This document shows, piece by piece, positions 18,222 through 27,299 of a stretch of DNA of 64,000 bases. The stretch comes from UBA6107 sp034430175 (GTDB lineage: Bacteria; Chloroflexota; Anaerolineae; Anaerolineales; Anaerolineaceae). The DNA is taken from contig DAOUFI010000003.1 of assembly GCA_034430175.1 (NCBI GenBank), positions 62,001 through 126,000 of the forward strand, given 5' to 3'. The notes under the pieces are model-generated. The model made no database searches and was not told where the DNA came from. It was given only the letters and a program-made list of their open reading frames with translations. The translations under genes and the position numbers were made by a program. Each line of letters starts with the position of its first letter. The stretch's first letter is position 1.

Positions 18222-18551
18222 TCAAGCTTTTGCAGCGTGTTTTTCGTACGCGGTTTTTGCTTCGGCAAGCAAGGCTTCAAGTGATTCACCCTTCTTGAAG
18301 CGTTCGAAACGATCGATCAAACCAACCTTGGTAAAGATATGGGTGACTGATTCGCTGGGGACAGCACCGTTCTTCATCCACTCATAGACACGGTCCTCTT
18401 TTACATCGATAAGGAAGGGATCTGCGGTGGGATTGTAGGAACCAACGATCTCCAGGAAGCGGCCATCGCGGGGGCTTTCTTTGTCCGCGACCACAATACG
18501 GTAGCTGGGCTGGTGCCGCATACCAACTCTGCGTAAACGAATTCTAACCAT
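18222..18551 (-). CDS. rpsP: 30S ribosomal protein S16
   Basis: A 109-residue ribosomal protein. The N-terminus MVRIRLRRVGMRHQPSYRIV and the block RDGRFLEIVGSYNP are diagnostic. A C-terminal tail of about 25 residues is Ala/Lys rich. It is 30 bp upstream of khpA and about 100 bp downstream of ffh, forming the core translation operon. Confidence 0.97.
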   Translation of the reverse strand: MVRIRLRRVGMRHQPSYRIVVADKESPRDGRFLEIVGSYNPTADPFLIDVKEDRVYEWMKNGAVPSESVTHIFTKVGLIDRFERFKKGESLEALLAEAKTAYEKHAAKA

Positions 18552-18655
18552 CGAGCTTATCTCCTGTAACTAAAATGATCAAATTTTATGTGATCCGTAA
18601 ATCAACTTTGGCGAGGGAGCGCTGAAGGGGGCGCAAAACCGCCGTTTCATTTTGA

Positions 18656-19978
18656 TCACTTGAACATACGGGGGATTCCTCTCCCGCCTGTTTTCTGCAA
18701 GGTTTTAATCAAGCGCTGCGCTTCACGAAACTGCTTGATCATCCGATTGACATTCTGCACATCAGTTCCCGCTCCGGCCGCAATCCGCCGTCGCCGCGAG
18801 GCATTGAGAATGTCGGGGTTACGTCGCTCACCGAGCGTCATCGATTGAATGATGGCTTCGGTTCGCTTCAACTGGGATTCCGCTTCACGAGGATCGACAT
18901 TCTTTGCGCTTTGACCCATCCCCCCCGGCAGCATCTCCATAATCTGCTGCATGGAACCCATTTTTCGTACCTGTTTCAACTGTTGTAAGAAATCCTCAAG
19001 GTTGAATTGGCCCTTGAGCATCCGTTCCGCTTGTTCTTTTTGCTGCTTTTCATCGAAAGCGGCTTCTGCTTTCTCGATCAACCCAATCATATCACCCATT
19101 CCCAAAATGCGTGAAGCCAATCTGGAAGGGTCATAGGCTTCAAGAGCATCCACTCCCTCGCCAATTCCCAGGTATTTGATTGGGACACCGGTCACACTGC
19201 GAACCGAAATCGCGGCGCCACCACGGGCGTCACCGTCCATCTTTGTCATGATCAAGCCTGTGATCTTTACTGTGTCGCGGAAACCTTCAGCGATATGCAC
19301 GGCTTCCTGACCCACCATAGCATCAACCACGAGCAAGATATCCACTAATTTAATTTTCTTATTGATCGCCTGGAGTTCATCCATCAGCGGTTGGTCAAGC
19401 TGGGATCGACCCGCGGTATCGATCAGCATAACGGTGTATCCACCTTTTTGCGCTTTATCGAAAGCACGGGTCGCCAGTTCTGGTGGCTTCAAAGTTGTGT
19501 CAGCGAAAACTTCCACACCAATCTTCTCACCCAAAGTCTGCAATTGTTTGACAGCCGCCGGGCGGTAAGGATCGGCCGCGACGAGTAAAACCCGCTCGCC
19601 TTCTGAACGTAACTTACTGGCCAACTTGGCTGCCGCTGTTGTTTTACCCGAGCCCTGAAGACCCACAAGCATTACCGCATAAGGTTTGACACCGCTCAGG
19701 TTCAAACGCTCCGGTTCTCCCAGAGTACGGATCAATTCTTCATGAACGATTTTGATCACCTGTTGGGCCGGATTAAGCGCTTGCGAGACTTCTGCCCCAA
19801 CCGCTCTTTCACGCACACGGGCAACGAACTCTTTCACCACGCCATAGTTCACGTCTGCTTCCAGTAAAGCTAAACGCACTTCACGGAGCATGGCATCCAC
19901 ATCCGCCGCAGAAAGTTTGCCTCTCCGCCGCAGTTGTTGAAAAATGGTATTCAGTCGTCCGGTCAGGTTTTCGAACAA
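18656..19978 (-). CDS. ffh: signal recognition particle protein Ffh (SRP54)
   Basis: A 440-residue SRP GTPase that targets nascent membrane proteins. The N domain is followed by the G domain with GLQGSGKTT at residues 106-114, DTAGRS and TKMDGDARGG. The C-terminal M domain contains the SRP RNA-binding helix-turn-helix (RRNPDILNASRRRRIAAGAG), and the tail is short. The start is TTG at 19978 and the protein opens MFENLTGRL as in other bacteria. The 104 bp between ffh and rpsP holds no gene. The SRP RNA gene is not seen in this window. Confidence 0.96.
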   Translation of the reverse strand: MFENLTGRLNTIFQQLRRRGKLSAADVDAMLREVRLALLEADVNYGVVKEFVARVRERAVGAEVSQALNPAQQVIKIVHEELIRTLGEPERLNLSGVKPYAVMLVGLQGSGKTTAAAKLASKLRSEGERVLLVAADPYRPAAVKQLQTLGEKIGVEVFADTTLKPPELATRAFDKAQKGGYTVMLIDTAGRSQLDQPLMDELQAINKKIKLVDILLVVDAMVGQEAVHIAEGFRDTVKITGLIMTKMDGDARGGAAISVRSVTGVPIKYLGIGEGVDALEAYDPSRLASRILGMGDMIGLIEKAEAAFDEKQQKEQAERMLKGQFNLEDFLQQLKQVRKMGSMQQIMEMLPGGMGQSAKNVDPREAESQLKRTEAIIQSMTLGERRNPDILNASRRRRIAAGAGTDVQNVNRMIKQFREAQRLIKTLQKTGGRGIPRMFK

Positions 19979-20158
19979 AAGAAGGCTCTAATAATATAGA
20001 ATAGTCGACCCCATATGGAAGTCAGAAAAAGATTTTAGCCCGGTCTGACCCAACGGTCAAGGCATATCCAAATACATTTTTACCTGGAATTGATGCAACC
20101 AAATCACACATACTGGGTTAAATCAGTCAACTTAGTCGTTTTTTTGGAGGTACAAAGA

Positions 20159-21019
20159 ATGTCCAAAGTAATGGTCGTGACCGATAGCACTGCCAACTTG
20201 ACGCCTGCTTTATTGGATGGAAATCCAATTCGAGTTATGCCCCTTCAATTAATCTGGGGTCATCGTATTTACCGTGATGGGATCGATATTTCGCCTAAGG
20301 ATTTTTATGTCGATTTGGAAAAAGCAACCATCATGCCTACAACCTCTCAGACAACCCCCGAGGAATTTAAACGGGCATATGCGGAATTGATCGAAAAAGG
20401 ATACGATATCCTGAGTATCCACATTTCATCCAAGCTATCTGGCACCCTCGATTCTGCCATTCAAGCAAAAAGGGCTTTTCCAAACGCCCGGATTGAATTG
20501 GTAGATTCATTAAGCACCAGCATGGCGATGGGATTTCAGGTGATGGCTGCGGCTCGTTTGGCAGCCAATGGCGGGACGCTGCAGGAATGTCAAGCCGTGG
20601 CTGAAAAAGCCAAGGAACAAACCGGCGTGTATTTCGCCGTGAATACCCTTGAATATCTGAGACGTGGCGGTCGTATCGGCGGAGCTGCTGCATTCCTGGG
20701 TACAGCCCTGAAATTAAAACCCTTGCTTGAATTACGCGATGGACAGATTGAAGCTGTTGAACGTGTTCGTACTTTGAGTAAAACATTGGATCGCTTGCTC
20801 GATCTGGTGGAAGCAAAAGTGGCTCAAAGCGAAGGCCCAGTCAGGCTTTGCGCCATCCATGGGAACTCCCTCGATGAAGCCAATCAGTTGTTGGATAAAG
20901 CTGTAAACCGGTTTGGCTCCACGCTTGTTGCAGAGTCACTTATTGCAGACATTAGCCCAGTGATAGGCACTCATGCCGGTCCGGGAGCGCTCGGTCTGGC
21001 CTGGATGATTGGCATGTAA
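20159..21019 (+). CDS. DegV-family fatty-acid-binding protein
   Basis: A 286-residue DegV-family protein. The N-terminus MSKVMVVTDSTANLTP, the segment TSQTTPEEF and the RRGGRIGGAAAFLGTALKLKP block are family signatures. Characterised relatives (FakB) bind a fatty acid and present it to a kinase. No fakA-like kinase is nearby. I chose ATG 20159 because a clear GGAGG lies 9 bases upstream. An in-frame earlier start at 20090 would add a tail unlike the family. The 180 bp before it, shared with ffh, holds no gene I can see. Confidence 0.93.
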   Translation: MSKVMVVTDSTANLTPALLDGNPIRVMPLQLIWGHRIYRDGIDISPKDFYVDLEKATIMPTTSQTTPEEFKRAYAELIEKGYDILSIHISSKLSGTLDSAIQAKRAFPNARIELVDSLSTSMAMGFQVMAAARLAANGGTLQECQAVAEKAKEQTGVYFAVNTLEYLRRGGRIGGAAAFLGTALKLKPLLELRDGQIEAVERVRTLSKTLDRLLDLVEAKVAQSEGPVRLCAIHGNSLDEANQLLDKAVNRFGSTLVAESLIADISPVIGTHAGPGALGLAWMIGM

Positions 21020-21039
21020 GCTGTTATTTAGCTCTTAAC

Positions 21040-21067
21040 AACCCCGACAAATCTCACTGTTGGGGTT
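21040..21067 (+). terminator. intrinsic terminator after degV-family gene
   Basis: AACCCCGACA at 21040-21049 pairs with TGTTGGGGTT at 21058-21067 (one G-T pair), and TTCTTTTCT follows. Confidence 0.85.
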
Positions 21068-21121
21068 TTCTTTTCTCGCCTCTGGTAAAATTAGGAGGAA
21101 TCCATCTTATCCGAGGTATAA

Positions 21122-22441
21122 ATGCGCAATTACCCAAATGTTGGTGTACAGATCGCTGATATCCTCCTTCCCAAAAAAGGGACTGATTTAACAAAATGGG
21201 CGGTGATCGCCTGCGATCAATTCACGTCACAACCAGAATACTGGAAAGCTGTCGCTGAAAAGGTGGGAGAGGCTCCTTCTACCTACCATATGATCCTGCC
21301 CGAAGTTTATCTCGGTACCCCAGAAGAAAAAGCCCGTTTAAAGACCACCCAGGCAAAAATGCGAGAGTATATAGAGAATGGCACTCTCGAAACTCACGAG
21401 GGGTTGATCTATGTCGAACGTACTGTGGATGGAAAAACCCGCCGAGGTTTGATGCTTGCTCTGGATTTGGAAAGATATGATTTCAACAAAGGTTCAAAAT
21501 CGTTAATCCGAGCGACAGAAGGGACAATTCTGGACCGTCTACCACCGCGTATCAAGATTCGCGAGGGAGCGGAAGTTGAATTACCGCATATCATCGTTCT
21601 AGTGGATGACCCTGAAGATAAATTGCTGGGATCAATTGAAAAGCAAAAGGCTTCACTGCCATTGGCATACGATTTCGAATTGATGCAAAACAGTGGTCAT
21701 CTCTCCGCTCGGTTTATCGCCGATAGAACCTTGGAAGAGAAAATCATCGCTACGATTGAAGAACTCGCCCGACCAGACGTTTTTGAAAAGAAATACGGAG
21801 TGAGCGCAACTGAAGGCATATTGCTCTTCGCGGTTGGCGACGGCAACCACTCACTCGCCACAGCGAAATCGATATGGGAGATGCTCAAACCAAAAGTAGG
21901 CATGGACCACCCTGCTCGTTATGCCTTGGTCGAGATCGAAAATGTCCACGATCATGGCTTGGAATTTGAACCAATTCATCGTGTTCTTTTCAACATCAAA
22001 GGTGATCCCATTGCCCAATTAAGACAATACTTTGGTGCCAATGTAAGCATTGCTGTCACAAACAATAAAAATGAAATGATCCAGGCAGTAAAAGCCTCCA
22101 AAAACAAAGGGCACACCTTTGGGCTGATCTCTTGCAAGACTTACATGGTTATCACAGTGAAAAACCCAAATTCCAATTTACCAGTAGGCACATTACAGGC
22201 TTTTTTGGATGACTGGATGAAGACTGGCAATGTCGGGCAAATCGATTACGTACATGGAGATGATGTGGTCTGTGAACTCGGTTCGCAATGCGGGAACGCG
22301 GGATTCTACCTGGCTGGTATGCCCAAAAGCGATCTTTTCAAAACGGTCATTCTGGACGGCGCGTTACCCAGAAAGACCTTTTCGATGGGTGAGGCTCACG
22401 AAAAACGTTTTTACATGGAATGCCGAAAGATCGTCAAGTAA
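21122..22441 (+). CDS. DUF1015 family protein
   Basis: A 439-residue DUF1015 protein. The N-terminal block NVGVQIADILLPKKGTDLTK, the central motif GDGNHSLATAKSIWE and the C-terminal FSMGEAHEKRFYMECRKIV are recognisable. Some DUF1015 relatives carry kinase or ParB-like activity, but no reaction can be assigned here. It has an in-frame GAGG ribosome site 5 bases before the ATG. It is followed 9 bp later by a small unknown gene. Confidence 0.88.
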   Translation: MRNYPNVGVQIADILLPKKGTDLTKWAVIACDQFTSQPEYWKAVAEKVGEAPSTYHMILPEVYLGTPEEKARLKTTQAKMREYIENGTLETHEGLIYVERTVDGKTRRGLMLALDLERYDFNKGSKSLIRATEGTILDRLPPRIKIREGAEVELPHIIVLVDDPEDKLLGSIEKQKASLPLAYDFELMQNSGHLSARFIADRTLEEKIIATIEELARPDVFEKKYGVSATEGILLFAVGDGNHSLATAKSIWEMLKPKVGMDHPARYALVEIENVHDHGLEFEPIHRVLFNIKGDPIAQLRQYFGANVSIAVTNNKNEMIQAVKASKNKGHTFGLISCKTYMVITVKNPNSNLPVGTLQAFLDDWMKTGNVGQIDYVHGDDVVCELGSQCGNAGFYLAGMPKSDLFKTVILDGALPRKTFSMGEAHEKRFYMECRKIVK

Positions 22442-22450
22442 GGAATAACT

Positions 22451-22792
22451 ATGAGCGATGAGATCATCGAACCAAGAAAGAGAACAATTCCTGAACATCC
22501 CGCGAGGATTGTTGATCTCTTTGGAGAACTTACTGAAGACCATAGCAAGGTCAGGGTAAGCTTAGAATTGGACCGCGGTGACACCAAACCGGATATCAAC
22601 CTGAGCTTAATCGACAAAGATGGGAATGAAGTGAGTCGTGCAGATATTATTGAATTATTCGGTGAATCCATGGCTTTCACCATGCATATTCGCCAAAAGG
22701 GTCCGATATTTCCGCTGATTTTGGTCTGTCGGATGAGTTACGTGGACGATGCCGTTCATGATGAACGGAAAACAGAAATCCGTGATCTGTAA
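22451..22792 (+). CDS. small conserved-looking protein of unknown function
   Basis: A 113-residue soluble protein that I do not recognise. It has an AAGGAA ribosome site and sits 9 bp after the DUF1015 gene. The sequence is acidic and alternates polar and hydrophobic residues (VRVSLELDRGD, INLSLIDKDGNEV, MAFTMHIRQ), suggesting a small beta-sandwich with a helix (RADIIELFGES). No cysteines for metal binding and no signal peptide are present. Coding is supported by the ribosome site and tight spacing. Confidence 0.7.
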   Translation: MSDEIIEPRKRTIPEHPARIVDLFGELTEDHSKVRVSLELDRGDTKPDINLSLIDKDGNEVSRADIIELFGESMAFTMHIRQKGPIFPLILVCRMSYVDDAVHDERKTEIRDL

Positions 22793-22813
22793 ACAATAAG
22801 TATTGGCGATAAA

Positions 22814-23695
22814 GTGAAAAATTCAAGGTGGTTCATCGTTTTCCTAATTCTTTTGATCACTGGCTGTAGTAGCCAAAGGAACGTGCAAGCCACCTTGACA
22901 GTTACTCCCAGCCAAACCGTAACGCCTATTCCACCAACGGTTACTCCTGCTCCAACACAAACAAGCATTCCGCTGATCGATGGCATTTGTTCTCCTCTAC
23001 AGGGCATCAAGTTGGATGAACTTAGATTCGTCACTTCGAATCCATTTAAATTCAAATACCCATTTAGTGAAGGGCCGGAGAATGATAAAAATCACCCGGC
23101 GATTGATCTGGGATTCTACAATAGCTCAACGATTCCCTCCTATACTGGTCCGGAATTGCATACGGATGATAATTTCCCGATCCAGTCCATTTTGCCAGGT
23201 AAAGTTGTCGAAACGGTGGAAGATCGCTTTCCATATGGGAACATGGTTATGATCGAAACCCGTTTGGATGCGCTCTCTCCCGAGTTTCTGGCACAATTGA
23301 AGATTCCCAATCCTTATACCAACGAAGAATTATCAGCTCATTTTCCGTGTGATAAAAACCAAAACCAAATCGCGTGGTCTGAGACCTCCCGGTCCCTTTA
23401 TATCCTCTATGCCCATATGAAGAATCCCTCCGCTCTTCAGCGCGGTGATAGTGTGAGCTGCGGTCAAGTAATCGGCGGTATCGGCGCCACTGGTAATTCG
23501 TCTGAAAGTATCGAACACCTACACCTCGAAATACGAATTGGTCCTTCTGACGCGGAGTTTGGCACAATCGCCAATTACGATGCAGTTGCTTCTTCGGAAG
23601 AAAGGTACAATTATTGCATCTGGGCATTATCAGAGGTATTTCAACCCATTGATCCCACCCTCTTTTGGGCATCAGAAACAGGTGGCGGTCAATAA
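22814..23695 (+). CDS. M23-family metallopeptidase lipoprotein
   Basis: A 293-residue predicted lipoprotein with lipobox LITGC (Cys18) and a Thr/Pro-rich spacer. It then has a peptidase M23 domain: HPAIDLGF with H94 and D98, YAHM, and HLH at 235-237, the expected zinc ligands. M23 enzymes cut peptidoglycan cross-bridges or act as binding relics; all ligands are present here, so it may be active. The start is GTG at 22814 with no clear ribosome site. It is the first of four consecutive envelope genes. Confidence 0.85.
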   Translation: MKNSRWFIVFLILLITGCSSQRNVQATLTVTPSQTVTPIPPTVTPAPTQTSIPLIDGICSPLQGIKLDELRFVTSNPFKFKYPFSEGPENDKNHPAIDLGFYNSSTIPSYTGPELHTDDNFPIQSILPGKVVETVEDRFPYGNMVMIETRLDALSPEFLAQLKIPNPYTNEELSAHFPCDKNQNQIAWSETSRSLYILYAHMKNPSALQRGDSVSCGQVIGGIGATGNSSESIEHLHLEIRIGPSDAEFGTIANYDAVASSEERYNYCIWALSEVFQPIDPTLFWASETGGGQ

Positions 23696-23718
23696 CTAGA
23701 TCGGGGATCCCGGTGACT

Positions 23719-25464
23719 ATGACCAAGCCGTTGAAACGTCGCAAACAACTAAGCACGATCCTGGTGGCTATTTTTCTCTTAGCATCGATCCTTACTGCTT
23801 GCGTAAACAAATCAAACCCGGAAAATGGCTCAACGACAACTGTGGTATCGCCCACCCTGACCACTTCTTACACCCCTGCTCCGTCTGAAACGAGCACATC
23901 AACACCTACATTATTACCGACCCCAAAATCCGATTCCTGGAATTTTGGCTTGGTTGTGTTTTCTATGGATGATGGGCTTTATTCACACCTGTTTATCTAT
24001 GATCCCTATTCTCTACCCATCACCCGATTGACTGCTGGTAATTGGGACGATATCGAGCCCGCAGTCAGCCCGGATGGAAAACAGGTGGCGTTTGCCTCCA
24101 ACCGTGATAAACAATGGGATATTTATATTTTGGATGTCACCACTGACAAAATTCAAAATATCACTAATACGCTGTCGTATGACAGTTCCCCATCCTGGTC
24201 ACCCGATGGTCAATATATTGTCTACCAGACCAAGCACGGCAACAAGATCGATTTGGTCATTCAATCTGTGGCCGATTTGACCTCTGCGCCCATCCAAATT
24301 ACGGAGGACGCGGGAATCAATTTCGACGCAGCCTGGTCACCGGATGGCCGCCAGATCGCGTTCATTACCAATCGGAATGGTCGCAATGAATTATGGCTGT
24401 TCGATCTGAAATCCGCAGACAATCGGTTTACTATTGTTGCTGCTTCTGATGGAGCTGATTTCTTCAACCCTGCCTGGTCACCGGATGGAACAACTCTGGC
24501 CTGGTGCAGAAAAGACATAGAAGATCACATTGAAATCGCACCTATCAATTCTCTCTCCTCTTCACCAAAGGAAGTCGGAACAGGCTGTTCACCCACCTGG
24601 TCACCAGATAGCAAAACAATCCTATCAATTTATCAACAGGCAAATTCACAATATCTTGTTGCTTATGACGCCGGCAACGATGTCCTTTCTTTACCACTGA
24701 TCGCTTTACAGAACCCTGTAAATTCACTTGCCTGGGTCGACGCGTCAGTTGCGGACTATCTTTTGAATTATGCTAATTTACAGTCTCTACCTTCTCCGGC
24801 AGCCCTATTCACGATTGCTACCAGCCTGCCACCCTCAGATACTGGGCGCAGTGGGGTTGTTGAAATTGCCAATCTGAACGCGCCCAATCCTTTTTTGGCG
24901 GATTCCACGGATGAGTCTTTTACTGCCATGCGAAAAGCCTTTGGCAAAGTAGTTGGCTGGGATTTCCTTGGCAGTCTGGATGAAGCTTATTTACCGCTAA
25001 CAGCGACAACCTATCCGGGAATCATAGACAACTGGTTGCTTAGCGGCAGAGCCATTGCCGTGAGCTCCGGAGCTTTGCCCGCGGGTTGGATGGTAGTGAC
25101 CCGTGAGGATTTCAACGGAAAAACCTACTGGCGGATCTGGGTCAAATGCCTCGATCAGGAAGGCAGTTGCGGAAAACCAATACTCTCTCACACCTGGGAT
25201 TTTTCCACCAGAAGCAGTGGTGATTTGTCGGCTTACGAAAATGGAGGTAGTCTTTCCGGAATTCCGGACGGTTACTGGGTTGATTTCACCGAATTTGCCA
25301 ACCATTACGGCTGGGAACGTCTGCCTGCCCAGGAAGATTGGCGCTATTATTTCCCAGGAACACTGTTCAATCAATTTGTCTTCCGTCAGGGATTGACCTG
25401 GCATCAAGCCATGCTTCAACTTTACCCCGAAGAAGCAGTGGATCTGCTACAGACCGGAAGATAA
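23719..25464 (+). CDS. TolB-like beta-propeller lipoprotein
   Basis: A 581-residue predicted lipoprotein (lipobox ILTAC, Cys28) with a Ser/Thr-rich spacer. Five PD40-type repeats follow, each marked by SPDG or SPDS: PAVSPDGKQVAFASNR, PSWSPDGQYIVYQT, AAWSPDGRQIAFITNR, PAWSPDGTTLAW, PTWSPDSKTIL. The roughly 250-residue C-terminal part is an unrecognised domain with many Trp and Tyr residues. I start at ATG 23719. An upstream in-frame start at 23665 would overlap the previous gene and precede the signal peptide with an odd basic tail. It probably binds a protein or glycan at the cell surface. Confidence 0.82.
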   Translation: MTKPLKRRKQLSTILVAIFLLASILTACVNKSNPENGSTTTVVSPTLTTSYTPAPSETSTSTPTLLPTPKSDSWNFGLVVFSMDDGLYSHLFIYDPYSLPITRLTAGNWDDIEPAVSPDGKQVAFASNRDKQWDIYILDVTTDKIQNITNTLSYDSSPSWSPDGQYIVYQTKHGNKIDLVIQSVADLTSAPIQITEDAGINFDAAWSPDGRQIAFITNRNGRNELWLFDLKSADNRFTIVAASDGADFFNPAWSPDGTTLAWCRKDIEDHIEIAPINSLSSSPKEVGTGCSPTWSPDSKTILSIYQQANSQYLVAYDAGNDVLSLPLIALQNPVNSLAWVDASVADYLLNYANLQSLPSPAALFTIATSLPPSDTGRSGVVEIANLNAPNPFLADSTDESFTAMRKAFGKVVGWDFLGSLDEAYLPLTATTYPGIIDNWLLSGRAIAVSSGALPAGWMVVTREDFNGKTYWRIWVKCLDQEGSCGKPILSHTWDFSTRSSGDLSAYENGGSLSGIPDGYWVDFTEFANHYGWERLPAQEDWRYYFPGTLFNQFVFRQGLTWHQAMLQLYPEEAVDLLQTGR

Positions 25465-25471
25465 TGCCCGC

Positions 25472-26554
25472 ATGAAACACATTCAAGCACTCTCATTTGG
25501 TTTGAGCGCAGGGAGAAAGAAACAAATTCTGTTTTCCTTTATTCCCTTCATTGTTCTGTGTTTACTCTCGATAAATCTTCAACATTCACAAGCAAAATTG
25601 CTCGAACAGAACAATGAAACACCCGCGGTTGTTGATACTTCTCCTGCGATTGAATCAGTCCCCACGATCATCTTCCCTACCATCACACCTGCCCCGGTAA
25701 ACAATTGGCAACCACCTCTGGTTGATATTCCCTATGCTGTTGGTCAATTCGACCATTTTTATTTATTGAGACCAATCTCAGTGAATTCTGTAAACTGGCC
25801 TATGCCCACTTACCTTTACGGGTATGAAGATTCAGAGACCGAGTATCCTCATTCTGGCCTGGATTTTGATGCGCCTTTACGCACCCCCATTTTGGCTGCC
25901 GCTCCCGGGAAAGTCGTTTTCACCGGTTACGGGTTGGCGCTCGGTAAAGGAAATACGAAGGATCCCTACGGTTTGGCGGTAGTAATTCGGCATGATTTTA
26001 GTTATTATGGTTACTCGATTCTGACTGTTTATGCGCACATGGAAAAAGTGACAGTCGAAGTCGGCCAGAAAGTAAAAGCGGGAGATAAGATCGGGCTTGT
26101 CGGTTTGACCGGGAATACTACCGGACCACACGTGCATTACGAAGTGCGCCTCGAAAAAGATGGAACATATTACGTGCAAAATCCATTCTTATGGATGGCT
26201 CCACCGGTGGATTGTGGGATTTTTGTCGGCAGATTCGTAGATGCCTATGACAAGTACATCACCGCGCGTGAAGTATGGATCACCTCATTAACGACCGGTG
26301 AGAGTTGGACTGTCAAAACATATGCAACGCAGGATGTTCCTAATGACCCTTACTATAAAGAGAACGTCGCTTTGGGTGACCTTCCAGCAGGTAAATACAA
26401 GGTCACATATCTGAACAATTACCAGTACTATAAACTTGAATTCGCAATCAACCCGGGGATGATCACTTTTATCTATTTTAAGAGCGGAGAAGGATTTACT
26501 TCAGTTGCACTTGATCCTACTCCGTTAACCGGTTTCATTCCACCCATTCCTTAA
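25472..26554 (+). CDS. M23-family metallopeptidase, membrane-anchored
   Basis: A 360-residue protein with an N-terminal hydrophobic segment (about residues 18-35), a spacer, and an M23 domain with complete zinc ligands: H127 and D131 (HSGLDFD), H189 (YAH), H220 and H222 (GPHVHYE). A roughly 110-residue C-terminal beta-rich domain follows (GIFVGRFVDAYDKYI onward), of unknown role. It starts 7 bp after the propeller gene, and a GATAAT hexamer stands 6 bases before the ATG, though that may be chance inside an operon. A role in wall remodelling is inferred. Confidence 0.88.
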   Translation: MKHIQALSFGLSAGRKKQILFSFIPFIVLCLLSINLQHSQAKLLEQNNETPAVVDTSPAIESVPTIIFPTITPAPVNNWQPPLVDIPYAVGQFDHFYLLRPISVNSVNWPMPTYLYGYEDSETEYPHSGLDFDAPLRTPILAAAPGKVVFTGYGLALGKGNTKDPYGLAVVIRHDFSYYGYSILTVYAHMEKVTVEVGQKVKAGDKIGLVGLTGNTTGPHVHYEVRLEKDGTYYVQNPFLWMAPPVDCGIFVGRFVDAYDKYITAREVWITSLTTGESWTVKTYATQDVPNDPYYKENVALGDLPAGKYKVTYLNNYQYYKLEFAINPGMITFIYFKSGEGFTSVALDPTPLTGFIPPIP

Positions 26555-26573
26555 TCGCTCATTTATCGTTCCC

Positions 26574-26602
26574 TTGACAATCCACTGAACGTGCTTGAAA
26601 AT
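26574..26602 (+). promoter_or_regulatory. sigma-70-type promoter for the NBR1-like lipoprotein gene
   Basis: A consensus TTGACA at 26574-26579 is followed after 17 bases by GAAAAT at 26597-26602. A GGAGGAA ribosome site and the ATG at 26629 follow. Confidence 0.6.
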
Positions 26603-26628
26603 AGGTACGAAATTGGAGGAATTTTCCC

Positions 26629-27270
26629 ATGCATTCGAAAAGAGCACTCATTATCATCGCATCAGCCTTTATCGCTGTATCCATCCTTTCAGCCTGTGGT
26701 GCTGGAGCACCGACTGAGGATCCATCATTACAGATCACCCAGATCGCGGGAACGATCCAGGCAGGTTTGACGCAAGCCGCTGCCTTGACACCATCAGCTA
26801 CGGCTACTTTAGCCGCAACCGCTACAGCGACAATGGTTCCCCCTACAGCGACCCCAAGTGGCCCAACGAATACGCCAACCTTAACACCTTATCCCACCAC
26901 AGACCCCAGCCAATCGATCAATAATTCGAAATTTATCGCAGATGTTACCGTCCCCGATGGTTCAGATTTCGCGAGAAACGAGCCCTTTGTGAAAACCTGG
27001 CGGTTTAAGAATACCGGGAAAACGACCTGGACGAAATTTTATTCTCTTAAGTATGTGGAAGGTCCGTTGATGGGTGCCAATGGTCTGTTGACAATTAATC
27101 TGCCAGGCGATGTAAAACCCGGCGAAACCGTTGACATCAGCATGAATTTCATCTCTCCGGGTGAATTGGGTACTTACACCAGTTACTGGAAACTTTATAC
27201 AGACCAGGGTGTGCCATTCGGCGAGACTTGCAGTATCACGATTGATGTCACCCCAACTGGTCATATGTAA
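26629..27270 (+). CDS. lipoprotein with NBR1-type Ig-like domain
   Basis: A 213-residue predicted lipoprotein. The signal ends in LSAC (Cys23), then a low-complexity Thr/Pro/Ala linker (about residues 45-95), then one Ig-like domain of the NBR1 central type (about 98-210). Markers are KTWRFKNTGKTTWTKFYSL, GETVDISMNFISPGELGTY and SYWKLYTDQGVPFGE. In bacteria these domains are on secreted proteins and are thought to bind partners or surfaces. The gene has its own promoter and GGAGGAA ribosome site, and is the last of the envelope block. Confidence 0.88.
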   Translation: MHSKRALIIIASAFIAVSILSACGAGAPTEDPSLQITQIAGTIQAGLTQAAALTPSATATLAATATATMVPPTATPSGPTNTPTLTPYPTTDPSQSINNSKFIADVTVPDGSDFARNEPFVKTWRFKNTGKTTWTKFYSLKYVEGPLMGANGLLTINLPGDVKPGETVDISMNFISPGELGTYTSYWKLYTDQGVPFGETCSITIDVTPTGHM

Positions 27271-27299
27271 AATCTGCAAAAAATGAATCGATCCGACTC

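Noticed and set aside
19979..20158. SRP RNA gene beside ffh
   Set aside because: The 180-bp gap lacks the conserved SRP loop and GNAR-tetraloop stem features, and no long hairpin is visible.
23247..23864. A 205-codon minus-strand open frame over the M23 lipoprotein and propeller genes
   Set aside because: It is antisense to the zinc-ligand region of the M23 gene and to the lipobox of the propeller gene, so it is a shadow frame.
26750..26900. Tandem repeats in the Thr/Pro/Ala-rich linker region
   Set aside because: The repeats are short and inexact codon patterns (ACA, GCT and CCA types) that encode a flexible linker. Similar linkers occur in several other genes in the window.
27271..27299. 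A preQ1 riboswitch before queG
   Set aside because: Only 29 bases separate queG from the lipoprotein gene, too short for the aptamer and with no pseudoknot-like sequence.
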